From NCBI GenBank assembly GCA_964016885.1, contig OZ024744.1, forward strand, positions 119,231,197 to 119,295,196: a DNA stretch of 64,000 bases. The letters are read 5' to 3'. The notes beneath the pieces are model-generated. The model searched no databases and was not told where the DNA came from. It was given only the letters and a program-made list of their open reading frames with translations. Positions 54,229 through 64,000 of the stretch are shown piece after piece (position 1 is the first letter of the stretch; every line of letters begins with the position of its first letter). The translations under genes were made by a program, and so were the position numbers. The DNA is from Eledone cirrhosa. Its lineage: Eukaryota > Mollusca > Cephalopoda > Octopoda > Eledonidae.

Positions 54229-56423
54229 TTGGTGCAGAGAAAACATCAAGACTGGTTTAATGAGAATGATGTACATATAGAAGACTTGTTGGCTGATAAG
54301 AGGCGTGCTCTGTCACGCTACTTGACGGCAAAACCACAGGAGAGGAATACGTTGGATGAGGAACTCAGGGATGTAAAATCACGTGTTAGGCGGAGTCTTT
54401 CTCAGATGAAGGATCAGTGGTGGAGTGAGAAGGCTGGTGAAATACAAACTGCGTCAGATTCCAATAACACAAAGCTGTTGTACAGTCTCTTGCGTGAGGT
54501 TTATGGACCGTCTTCTTCTCTGGTGACACCGCTTCGCAGCAAGGATGGCAAAGAACTTCTTCGTGACTCACAAGGAATTCTACGAAGGTGGCGAGAGTAC
54601 TTTGATGATCTTTTGAATCAGCCGTCTGTCGTCAGTGAAGATTTCCTCAATCTCATTCCAGGAAGTCCTGTGAAAGTAGCTCTCGCAGAACCTCCGACGC
54701 TTGTGGAGGTTGCAGTGGCTATTTCGAAGCTGAACAGTGGAAAATCTCCAGGTATGGATGGCATACATGCTGAGCTCCTACAATATGGTGGTGAGAGACT
54801 CCTGCAACATCTTCACTCTTTGTTTGGCAGGATATGGGCTAATGAATCCGTACCTGAGGACTAGAGAGATGCAGTAATGGTGGTCTTGTACAAGGGAAAG
54901 GGTAACAGGAATGATTGTGGGAACTACAGAGGTATATCATTGCTTTCTGTCGTAGGGAAAGTTTTATGTAGGGTGCTTCTGGACCGTCTGCTGACACACA
55001 TTGCAGATTGTGTTCTTCCTGAAAGTCAATCTGGTTTTCGTGCTGGACGCGGCACTACTGATATGATCTTCTCAGCTAGACAGCTCCAGGAGAAGTGCAT
55101 GGAACAAGGCTTGGATCTGTATCAGGTTTTTGTCGATCTGACAAAAGCTTTCGATACTGTTAACAGAGATGCATTATGGAAGGTTCTCCAGAAACTTGGT
55201 TGCCCTGATAAGTTCCTTGCTTTAGTTAGGTCTTTCCATGACGACATGAAGGCTTGGGTTAATATCGGAGCCTATCTCAGTAAAAAATGGAGTGAAACGG
55301 GGATATTCCAGCACCGACCCTGTTTGCCATATACTTTGCAATGGTTTTCTGTATTACATTCAGGAATTGCGAACATGGTGTTTACATCCGATATCGAACC
55401 TCAGGCAGCATATTTAACATCAGGCGCTTTGCTGCGAAGACAAAAGTATTTACATCAGTCATAAGAGACCTCTTGTATGCAGATGATTGCGATCTTGTAG
55501 CGCACACAGAGAGTGATATGCAGCACATTTTGAATGCATTTTCTGACGCTTGCACTGCCCTAGGATTGACTGTCAGTCTCAAGAAAACCGTTGTCATGTA
55601 CCAACCTGCCCCTGGTAAGCAGTACTCTGAACCAAACATCTATGTGTATGGCAAACGACTTGGAGTGGTTGATCAGTTTGTCTACCTGGGAAGCACTGTC
55701 AATCGATACGGCAACCTTGACAGTGAAATCTCACTTAGGATTAGGAAAGCAAGTGATGCTTTCGGAAAGCTAGAAAGGCGACTCTGGGGTCGGCGAGACA
55801 TATGCAGGAGGACAAAGGTAAAGGTGTACAGGGCATGTGTGCTCTCTTGTCTTCTTTATGCCTGCGAGACCTGGGTCACATATCGACGCCACCTTAAGCA
55901 ATTGGAGCGTTTCCATCAGATGTGTCTCAGACGGATCCATGGCGTTCACTGGAGGGACCACATCAGTGATGTCGAGATTTTGGAAAGCTCTATGTGTGAC
56001 AGTATAGAAGCTCTTGTGCTTAAGCAACGACTCCGTTGGAGTGGTCACCTTGCCAGGATGAAGGATTCTAGAATACCAAAACAACTCTTTTATGGAGAGT
56101 TGGTTAAAGGAAAACGACCGCCACATAAACCAAAAAAGAGGTATAAGGATTCCTTGAAAGCCTCTCTGAAAGACGCTAACATCTCTGCTGATACATGGGA
56201 AAATGTTGCTGGTGATCGTAATAAATTGAGAAAGACTGTATATGAGGGAAAAGTTGCCTTTGAGGCATCTCGAATCGCATACGAGAAAGTAAAGCGGGAT
56301 GTGAGGAAGGGCATTGCTGTTGCACTTCCAGACGGCGAGGGTCCTCCTATGGTGCTGACATGCAGCGTCTGTGCGAGACTGCCTAAGCAAAGCTGGACTC
56401 GAAAGTCATCTTCGCAGTCATAA
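54229..56423 (+). pseudogene. LINE reverse transcriptase domain
   Basis: In the same frame as the APE, it shows LNSGKSPGMDGIHAELLQYG, then a TAG near 54,862, VVLYKGKGNRNDCGNYRGIS, QSGFRAGRGTTDMIFSARQL and FVDLTKAFDTVNR. Between about 55,285 and 55,450 the block that should read 'NGVKQGC.LAPTLF' is spread over all three frames, so several indels are present. From there RDLLYADDCDLVAHTESDMQ (YADD) is open in the next frame, followed by YLGSTVNRYGNLDSEIS, LLYACETWVTYRRHLKQLER, RLRWSGHLARMKDSRIPKQL and KKRYKDSLKASLKDANIS. The frame ends at 56,423 by frameshift into the finger region. Confidence 0.85.
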
Positions 56424-56655
56424 AGTAAGACCAGTGGTTGACTACCAGGCTGCTGTTGGAGATGCTACTCATCATGCTTGCCAAACATGTGGTAGAGAAT
56501 GTAAATCAGCAGGAGGGCTCAAGCGACATGCAAAAGTACACGAACTCCAACCACAGCCGACTATTCCCAGTGAATGTTTTGGTTGCCGACTCTGTGCAAG
56601 ACATTTTAGATCATTGGCTGGGCTAAAAAGCCACATTCGATCACAGCGCTGTTAG
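56350..56655 (+). pseudogene. LINE C-terminal C2H2 zinc fingers (three)
   Basis: Finger 1 is split by a frameshift: CSVCAR in the RT frame, then LSKAGLESHLRSHK in the next. Finger 2 is CQTCGRECKSAGGLKRHAKVH (C-x2-C-x12-H-x3-H). Finger 3 is CRLCARHFRSLAGLKSHIRSQRC, with His-x4-Cys as last pair, followed by the stop at 56,653-56,655. They probably bind target DNA or element RNA. Confidence 0.85.
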
Positions 56656-56737
56656 TTGCTATCGTGTGTGTGTGTGTGTATAGATATGCTTATGTGTGCG
56701 CGTGTATGTGTATATATATATGTATATGTATATAATT

Positions 56738-56935
<198 letters not shown>

Positions 56936-56984
56936 TTCTTCTTTTTTTTTTATTTATTTATTAATTTTTTTTTTTCTCCTCGTG

Positions 56985-57025
56985 CAATGGCCATACTCGA
57001 TAACGAGGGGGCAGCCATCATCATG
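56985..57025 (+). repeat. Short repeated module GTGCAATGGCC, copy 1
   Basis: CGTGCAATGGCCATACTCGA, then TAACGAGGGGGCAGCCATCA. It includes nested pairings ATGGC/GCCAT and CTCG/CGAG. An identical stretch is at 57,551-57,591. Confidence 0.88.
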
Positions 57026-57316
57026 TATGCATGTACATATATATGTCGGGTCACTCTTGAGTGCTACTGGTAACATGTAACCCAGTACAACCTGTCTCAT
57101 GGTCGGGTCGTCGGCGACTAAACCAGAAACCTCACCAAGTTTACTTGGTGAGGAGGGTGATTTTGGACACCTTGCAGGACAAAAAACAAAACCTGACAAA
57201 AGGACGGAAGAACTCATAAGAGTCAACAGCCATCCAAAAGTGTGTAAATATGTATATACATATGTACATATGTATGTATATGTATATGTGTATATACATG
57301 GATGCATGTGTATGAA
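57026..57316. other. Spacer with a perfect hairpin
   Basis: CTCACCAAG-TTTA-CTTGGTGAG (57,131-57,152) is a 9-bp perfect stem. The rest holds TATG-like simple sequence near 57,245-57,310. No coding motif is seen. Confidence 0.7.
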
Positions 57317-57445
57317 TATGCGCGGGGACATAGAAATAGTCGGGCTGGATACCCGATGGCATGGTTAAACCACTGGGAGTGAAGGACCCCTAGCTTTTGT
57401 CAGGGCATTCTTCTAGGAGAAGGCAACTCAGGAAACTGTCGCTCA
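57317..57445 (+). repeat. Hairpin-rich repeated module, copy 2
   Basis: Diverged copy of 52,768-52,884 in the same orientation: TCGGGCTGGATACCCGA, TTAAACCACTGGGAGTGAAG, CATTCTTCTAGGAGAAGGCA. The outer GCGCG/CGCGC pairing is lost here. Confidence 0.8.
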
Positions 57446-57550
57446 GAGAGTAGGATTGGCTCAGTGCACTGTCTTTCCTTATTTTAGAAAATATCTTCAC
57501 GCACAGGCATTGCATGATAGAATTAATTAATAATGTTTAATAATGGTATA

Positions 57551-57591
57551 ACGTGCAATGGCCATACTCGATAACGAGGGGGCAGCCATCA
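57551..57591 (+). repeat. Short repeated module GTGCAATGGCC, copy 2
   Basis: Same 40-bp sequence as 56,985-57,025, again followed by CATCAT and TATG repeats. Confidence 0.88.
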
Positions 57592-57699
57592 TATGTATGT
57601 ATGTATATAAGTATGTTCTTCTGGTTATATAATTTCACAAATTTTTTATGTATGTATATATATATATGTTAGTATGTTCTCTCTTTCTCTTAATTTCGA

Positions 57700-58770
57700 G
57701 TATATTTTTGACCGGCCACCTTCCTGGTGGCAAGGTTGTAAAAAAAAAGAAATTGAATCGCAAGAATGTTTTGCAAATTTTGAAGGTGCCAGCTATCGAA
57801 GTCATACTTTGGTCCAAGCGGGTTGGTATATAACCCGTAGCTCCAATAATGATGGGTATGAAGCTAAAGGTGTATCTTGGATACTGGATTTGTAAACTCC
57901 TCATCAATGGTCCGTAGATGTCCTCCTTATCCTGTATTTTTCTGACAATGTTTACATCAAGTGGGCAGCTGAACAAGTGGCAGCTCCACAACAGAACACG
58001 TTTTCAATGTGTGGTCCCAAACAACAATATCAGGCCGCTTGTGCTTTAATTTGGTGGCAGTTTTTATTTTCAGGTTCCACCAGTATTCCTTAGTGCCATC
58101 TGTCTCAATATATTTTTCCTCGTTTGTTTTTAATTTTGTTTTCCGAAGTGCGTTCCAGATAGTTCTAGCTATCCCATCGCGTCTCATGGGGAGGTAGTAG
58201 CGAGATGACATTCTTTCGCAGCTGGCAACAATGTGGCTTACATCTTCGATCTTTGTTTTACATAGCCTGCATTTATTGTCAGCTGATGGCCCTCCTCTTT
58301 TATGCAGCAGATATTTGGTAGGGAGTTCTTGTTCCTGTATTGCATAGAGATATCCCTCAAGGTGTGATGTCATAAACTTGTCGGAACTCCATGCCAGGCG
58401 TTTTAAGTGGTTTATCCCCTCTATGGTCTGTGTGTTACGCCTCAAGTATCCATGCACAACTTTTTCTGTAAATTGGTCAATTTTTTCATCTTGTTTGAAC
58501 ATTGAATAGGATCTTCCGATTTCTCTGGGTGAGAGATTTATATCAGGCTTTATTCCATATCTCTCCTCCAGATCAGTCGCTATTCTAATGATATTTTTTT
58601 TCATGCTCATAAACCTGGGCAAAATGGTTGCCAACCTTTTTCCTCTGTTGAAGGTGTTGCTTCAGTGTTACTATCCGGGTGTCATATGATGTTAATATGG
58701 ATTTTAGACCCCGGCCACGTTCCTTGCGTGAGAAGTATAGCATATCCACATCGCCATTGATGTTAAAGTA
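57700..58770 (-). mobile_element. R2/R4-type LINE, C-terminal part
   Basis: A minus-strand, 5'-truncated LINE remnant. Its 5' break at about 58,770 abuts (TATG)n and its 3' side approaches TATG-rich DNA near 57,660. The protein is readable in three segments separated by frameshifts near 58,630 and 57,965. Confidence 0.78.
57765..58768 (-). pseudogene. R2/R4-type LINE: CCHC and restriction-like endonuclease domain
   Basis: The upstream frame gives LNINGDVDMLYFSRKERGRG, LKSILTSYDTRIVTLKQHL. After a frameshift comes INHLKRLAWSSDKFMTSHLE and a zinc motif CRLCKTKIEDVSHIVASC (C-x2-C-x8-H-x4-C). Next is RPDIVVWDHTLKTCSVVELP, which holds the RPD...E pattern of a PD-(D/E)XK nuclease. A second frameshift near 57,965 leads to VNIVRKIQDKEDIYGPLMRS, LQIQYPRYTFSF and GTFKICKTFLRF. 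The order (RT, CCHC, RLE) is that of R2-superclade elements; R4/Dong-like is the best guess. The RT palm is missing. Confidence 0.78.
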
Positions 58771-58835
58771 TGTATGTATGTATGTATGTATGTATGTATG
58801 TATGTATGTATGTATGTATATATGTATGTATGTTC
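58770..58835. repeat. (TATG)n microsatellite at LINE 5' break
   Basis: About 15 TATG units between the LINE remnant and TTCTGGTTTTATAATTTCAC. Confidence 0.93.
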
Positions 58836-58862
58836 TGGTTTTATAATTTCACAAATTTTTTC

Positions 58863-58913
58863 CCAATAAAGAGAGAGTCGGTTTCTAACATAGACACAAG
58901 ACTCTCTCATTGG
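58863..58913. repeat. Imperfect long hairpin
   Basis: CCAAT-AAA-GAGAGAGTC pairs with GACTCTCTCATTGG across a 20-nt loop: 14 pairs with a short bulge. Confidence 0.85.
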
Positions 58914-59057
58914 AATTTACACATCATCAACTAGGTAGATATGTATGTATGTATGTGTAGATACGGATGTTATTGTATGTGTGGATGTGTCTGTTTTGAG
59001 TTGTATGTGTGCATGTGTATATGCTTTGTATCTGTACATGTGTATATGCAGTTATTA

Positions 59058-59383
59058 AATGCAAAATTTTTGGAATGTTTTACATATTTTTACTGTTCCA
59101 TTAATGGATTGTACTTGTAGTTTCATAACTAGTTGTGTTCTTTCTGTTCCTGTGAAGCCTAGCTTCTCAAGATTTGTATTGAGGCAGTTACTAACATACC
59201 TCAGGGCCATAATAATCACAGGCATAAATCTGAAGGTGTAATCAGGGTGGAGTATCTGCAGATTTCTCATCAGTTCTGCATAAATATTCTCCTTTTCGCT
59301 AATCTTTGATATTATATTGGCATCTGCTGGGCAGCTAACTTCCACTACTGTGCATGCCTTCTTCTCCCTGTCCCATATCATAT
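59058..59383 (-). pseudogene. R2/R4-type LINE, extreme C-terminus
   Basis: Second copy of the family's end: MIWDREKKACTVVEVSCPAD, SKISEKENIYAELMRNLQIL, HPDYTFRFMPVIIMALRYVS and GTVKICKTFQKF. It starts within the PD-(D/E)XK domain (WD...VVEVSCP) and is open to its stop at 59,055-59,057. The 5' break again abuts TATG repeats (59,384-59,400). It is not part of the 57.7-58.77 kb copy because the same residues occur in both. Confidence 0.78.
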
Positions 59384-59400
59384 GTATGTATGTATGTGTG

Positions 59401-59657
59401 TATATGTTTATGGACACAATGGTTCAGAATTTAACTTCACTACCATTAGGTCCCAAGTTCAAACCCACCATATCATTACATAGGATATATATTCAAAACA
59501 TTTTATAAGTTGGGAGGGGGGTCTAAATATTTAATAACCTAGATGAGGTGGGGAGAGGGATATGCTTTTGGAAGGCATGCGAGTAATTGACTGTTACTTA
59601 CAATAAGAGTTTCACTGAGAGTCTGGACACAGATAAATAAGGTTTGACTGTTTTGAA
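59401..59657. other. Low-copy spacer before the minisatellite
   Basis: A weak tRNA-like piece (GGTCCCAAGTTCAAACCC near 59,449) could be a SINE remnant. No gene is supported. Confidence 0.5.
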
Positions 59658-62600
59658 AAGTAGTGGTCAGTTGTCAGTTACTAGTGGTCAACTGTCAGTT
59701 AGTAGTGGTCAGTTGTCAGTTAATAGTGGTCAGTTGTCAGTTACTAGTGGTCAGTTGTCAGTTAATAGTGGTCAGTTGTCATTTACTAGTGGTCAACTGT
59801 CAGTTACTAGTGGCCAGTTGTCAGTTACTAGTGGTCAGTTGTCAGTTAATAGGGGTCAGTTGTCATTTACTAGTGGTCAACTGTCAGTTACTAGTGGCCA
59901 GTTGTCAGTTACTAGTGGTCAGTTGTCAGTTAATAGGGGTCAGTTGTCATTTACTAGTGGTCAACTGTCAGTTACTAGTGGCCAGTTGTCAGTTACTAGT
60001 GGTCAGTTGTCAGTTAATAGGGGTCAGTTGTCATTTACTAGTGGTCAACTGTCAGTTACTAGTGGCCAGTTGTCAGTTACTAGTGGTCAGTTGTCAGTTA
60101 ATAGTGGTCAGTTGTCATTTACTAGTGGTCAACTGTCAGTTACTAGTGGCCAGTTGTCAGTTACTAGTGGTCAGTTGTCAGTTAATAGGGGTCAGTTGTC
60201 ATTTACTAGTGGTCAACTGTCAGTTACTAGTGGTCAGTTGTCAGTTACTAGTGGTCAGTTGTCAGTTACTAGTGGTCAGTTGTCAGTTACTTGTGGTCAG
60301 TTGTAGGTTACTAGTAGTCAGTTGTGAGTTCTAGTGGTCAGTTGTCAGTTACTAGTGGTCAGTTGTCAGTTACTAGTGGTCAGTTGTAAGTTACTAGTAG
60401 TCAGTTGTGAGTTCTAGTGGTCAGTTGTCAGTTACTAGTGGTCAGTTGTCAGTTACTAGTGGTCAGCTGTCAGTTACTAGTGGTCAGTTGTCAGTTACTA
60501 GTGGTCAACTGTCAGTTACTAGTGGTCAGTTACTAGTGGTCAGTTGTCAGTTACTAGTGGTCAGTTGTCAGTTACTAGTGGTCAACTGTCAGTTACTAGT
60601 GGTCAGTTGTCAATTAATAGTAGTCAGTTGTGAGTTCTAGTGGTCAGTTGTCAGTTAATAGTGGTCAGTTGTCATTTACTAGTGGTCAACTGTCAGTTAC
60701 TAGTGGCCAGTTGTCAGTTACTAGTGGTCAGTTGTCAGTTAATAGTGGTCAGTTGTCATTTACTAGTGGTCAACTGTCAGTTACTAGTGGCCAGTTGTCA
60801 GTTACTAGTGGTCAGTTGTCAGTTAATAGGGGTCAGTTGTCATTTACTAGTGGTCAACTGTCAGTTACTAGTGGTCAGTTGTCAGTTACTAGTGGTCAGT
60901 TGTCAGTTACTAGTGGTCAGTTGTCAGTTACTTGTGGTCAGTTGTAGGTTACTAGTAGTCAGTTGTGAGTTCTAGTGGTCAGTTGTCAGTTACTAGTGGT
61001 CAGTTGTCAGTTACTAGTGGTCAGTTGTAAGTTACTAGTAGTCAGTTGTGAGTTCTAGTGGTCAGTTGTCAGTTACTAGTGGTCAGTTGTCAGTTACTAG
61101 TGGTCAGCTGTCAGTTACTAGTGGTCAGTTGTCAGTTACTAGTGGTCAACTGTCAGTTACTAGTGGTCAGTTACTAGTGGTCAGTTGTCAGTTACTAGTG
61201 GTCAGTTGTCAGTTACTAGTGGTCAACTGTCAGTTACTAGTGGTCAGTTGTCAATTAATAGTAGTCAGTTGTGAGTTCTAGTGGTCAGTTGTCATTTACT
61301 AGTGGTCAACTGTCAGTTACTAGTGGCCAGTTGTCAGTTACTAGTGGTCAGTTGTCAGTTACTAGGGGTCAGTTGTCAGTTAATAGTAGACAGTTGTGAG
61401 TTCTAGTGGTCAGTTGTCAGTTACTAGTGGTCAGTTGTCAGTTACTAGTGGTCAGCTGTCAGTTACTAGTGGTCAGTTGTCAGTTACTAGTGGTCAGTTG
61501 CCAGTTACTAGTGGTTAGTTGTCAGTTACTAGTGGTCAACTGTCAGTTACTAGTGGTCAGTTGTCAGTTAATAGTAGTCAGTTGTGAGTTCTAGTGGTCA
61601 GTTGTCAGTTACTAGTGGTCAGCTGTCAGTTACTAGTGGTCAGTTGTCAGTTACTAGTGGTCAGTTGTCAGTTACTAGGGGTCAGTTGTCAGTTACTAGT
61701 TGTCAACTGTCAGTTACTAGTGGTCAGTTGTCAGTTACTAGTGGTCAGCTGTCAGTTACTAGTGGTCAGTTGTCAGTTACTAGTGGTCAGTTGTCAGTTA
61801 CTAGTGGTCAACTGTCAGTTACTAGTGGTCAGTTGTCAGTTACTAGTGGTCAGTTGTCAGTTACTAGTGGTCATCTGTCAGTTACTAGTGGTCAGTTGTC
61901 AGTTACTAGTGGTCAGTTGTCAGTTACTAGTGGTCAGCTGTCAGTTACTAGTGGTCAACTGTCAGTTACTAGTGGTTAGTTGTCAGTTACTAGTAGTCAA
62001 CTGTCAGTTACTAGTGGTCAGTTGTCAGTTACTAGTGCTCAGTTGTTAGTTAGTAGTGGTCAGTTGTCAGTTACTAGTGGTCAGTTGTCAGTTACTAGTG
62101 GTCAGTTGTCAGTTACTAGTGTTCAACTGTCAGTTACTAGTGGTCAGTTGTCAGTTACTAGTGGTCAGTTGTCAGTTACTAGTGGTCAGTTGTCAGTTAC
62201 AAGGGGTCAGTTGTCAGTTACTAGTGGTCAGTTGTCAGTTACTAGTGGTCAGTTGTCAGTTACTAGTGTTCAACTGTCAGTTACTAGTGGTCAGTTGTCA
62301 GTTACTAGTGGTCAACTGTCAGTTACTAGTGGTCAGTTGTCAGTTACTAGTGGTCAACTGTCAGTTACTAGTGGTTAGTTGTCAGTTACTAGTGGTCAAC
62401 TGTCAGTTACTAGTGGTCAGTTGTGAGTTACTAGTGGTAAGTTGTCAGTTACTAGTGGTCAGTTGTGAGTTACTAGTGGTAAGTTGTCAGTTACTAGTGG
62501 TCAGTTGTGAATTACTAGTGGTCAGTTGTCAGTTACTAGTGGTCAGTTACTAGCAGTCAGTTGTCAGTTACTAGCAGTCAGTTGTCAGTTACTAGTGGTC

Positions 62601-64000
62601 AGTTGTCAGTTACTAGGGGTCAGGTGTCAGTTACTAGTGATGAGTTGTCAGTTACTAGGGGTCAGTTGTCAGTTACTAGTGGTCAACTGTTAGTTACTAG
62701 TGGTCAGTTGTCAGTTACTAGTGGTCAGCTGTTAGTTACTAGTGGTCAGTTGTCAGTTACTAGTGCTCAGCTGTCAGTTACTAGTGGTCAGTTGTCAGTT
62801 ACTAGTGGTCAGCTGTCAGTTACTAGTGGTCAGTTGTCAGTTACTAGTGGTCAACTGTCAGTTACTAGTGGTCAGTTGTCAGTTACTAGTGGTCAACTGT
62901 CAGTTACTAGTGGTCAGTTGTCAGTTACTAGTGGTCAACTGTCAGTTACTAGTGGTCAGTTGTCAGTTACTAGTGGTCAACTGTCAGTTACTAGTGGTCA
63001 GCTGCCAGTTACTAGTGGTCAGTTGTCAGTTACTAGTGGTCAACTGTCAGTTACTAGTGGTCAGTTGTCAGTTACTAGTGGTCAACTGTCAGTTACTAGT
63101 GGTCAGTTGTCAGTTACTAGTGGTCAGCTGTCAGTTACTAGTGGTCAGTTGTCAGTTACTAGTGGTCAGCTGTCAGTTACTAGTGGTCAGTTGTCAGTTA
63201 CTAATGGTCAACTGTCAGTTACTAGTGGTCAGTTGTCAGTTACTAGTGGTCAACTGTCAGTTACTAGTGTTCAACTGTCAGTTACTAATGGTCAACTATC
63301 AGTTACTAGTGGTCAGTTGTCAGTTACTAGTGCTCAGTTGTCAGTTAGTAGTGGTCAGTTGTCAGTTACTAGTGGTCAGTTGTCAGTTACTAGTGGTCAG
63401 TTGTCAGTTACTAGTGGTCAGTTGTCAGTTACTAGTGGTCAACTGTCAGTTACTAGGGGTCAGTTGTCAGTTACTAGTGGTCAGTTGTCAGTTACTAGTT
63501 GTCAACTGTCAGTTACTAGTGGTCAGTTGTCAGTTACTAGTGGTCAGTTGTCAGTTACTAGTGGTCAGTTGTCAGTTACTAGTGGTCAGTTGTCAGTTAC
63601 TAGTGGTCAACTGTCAGTTACTAGGGGTCAGTTGTCAGTTACTAGTGGTCAGTTGTCAGTTACTAGTTGTCAACTGTCAGTTACTAGTGGTCAGTTGTCA
63701 GTTACTAGTGGTCAGTTGTCAGTTACTAGTGGTCAGTTGTCAGTTATTAGTGGTCAGTTGTCAGTTACTAGTGGTCAACTGTCAGTTACTAGTGGTCAGT
63801 TGTCAGTTACTAGTGGTCAGTTGTCAGTTACTAGTGGTCAGTTGTCAGTTACTAGGGGTCAGTTGTCAGTTACTAGTGGTCAGTTGTCAGTTACTAGTGG
63901 TCAGTTGTCAGTTACTAGTGGTCAACTGTCAGTTACTAGGGGTCAGTTGTCAGTTACTAGTGGTCAGTTGTCAGTTACTAGTTGTCAACTGTCAGTTACT
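59658..64000. repeat. 21-bp minisatellite, orientation 2 (runs off the window)
   Basis: About 205 units of GGTCAGTTGTCAGTTACTAG(T) with variants: CAACTG for CAGTTG, AATAG for ACTAG, GGGGTC for GTGGTC. A block of about 640 bp (near 60,235-60,640) recurs near 60,876-61,281, so large duplications occur. Each unit contains the palindrome ACTAGT. The open frames with 7-residue periods are artefacts of 21 = 3 x 7. Confidence 0.96.

Larger units (their letters stand above)
53098..56670 (+). mobile_element. APE-type LINE with C-terminal C2H2 fingers
   Basis: It begins after the SINE's (ATT)n tail with a T-rich run, then one long protein-coding region: APE endonuclease, RT, and three zinc fingers at the end. 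Three in-frame stops and at least two frameshift zones make it dead. After the stop at 56,655 it passes into TG-rich simple repeat. The clade is not certain; CR1/RTE-like features are mixed. Confidence 0.83.

Noticed and set aside
58860..58940. Hammerhead ribozyme on the minus strand
   Set aside because: TTGATGA and GAAAC are present, but stem II spacing is wrong and no cleavage triplet with stem III can be placed.
59644..62553. Multiple overlapping ORFs of 100-220 codons with 7-residue periods
   Set aside because: 21-bp units keep all frames open where no stop occurs in the unit; no protein features beyond the repeat.

Overview
The window looks like gene-poor, repeat-dominated DNA from an animal genome, most likely a cephalopod mollusc (octopus or squid). 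The basis is recognition: tRNA-derived SINEs with the 'gtaccagt...ctggccttgtgccaaa' tail and the 'ctggatgcccttcctaacacc' tail are familiar from cephalopod genomes. No intact host gene, tRNA gene, rRNA gene or CRISPR array was found. Nearly every real coding segment belongs to a decayed transposable element.

Layout. 1-12.2 kb is one long minisatellite of 35-bp and 34-bp units with large internal duplications. 12.2-13.7 kb is low-copy sequence with one SINE. 13.7-47.9 kb is a mosaic of mobile elements separated by scattered pieces of one GTGATATATATA-type minisatellite. In order it holds: an RTE-like LINE (14.0-16.2, minus); a retroelement C-terminal fragment (16.4-16.7, plus); an internally deleted Helitron (17.0-18.3, minus); a Penelope-like element with RT, GIY-YIG and a hammerhead-like core (19.1-21.0, minus); a SINE (21.25-21.56, minus); a LINE tail with a 5' inversion (21.76-22.39); a CR1-like LINE split by a Gypsy-type LTR retrotransposon, itself split by a solo LTR (22.76-31.4, plus); an inverted pair of hammerhead ribozyme motifs (31.53-31.77); and three head-to-tail copies of one Tx1/L1-like LINE, with (ATT)n before and between the copies (31.9-47.4, plus). 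That block closes with a further, partial hammerhead copy in opposite orientation (47.4-47.65).

47.9-64 kb holds low-copy AT-rich DNA, CA-rich simple repeat, a 28/30-bp minisatellite, three minus-strand fragments of an R2/R4-type (restriction-like endonuclease) LINE, two arrays of one 21-bp minisatellite in opposite orientations (50.7-52.0 and 59.66-64.0), SINEs, and a LINE with three C-terminal C2H2 fingers (53.1-56.7). Two short hairpin-rich modules each occur twice in this part.

The genes form no host pathway. What links them is retrotransposition history: nested insertion with target-site duplications, 5' truncation and inversion, and template-switch chimeras. The most notable items are the tandem LINEs in an ATT microsatellite, the inverted hammerhead pair, and the 35/34-bp array whose mixed phase creates spurious repetitive ORFs. 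All clade names are from motif recognition; none was confirmed by a search.
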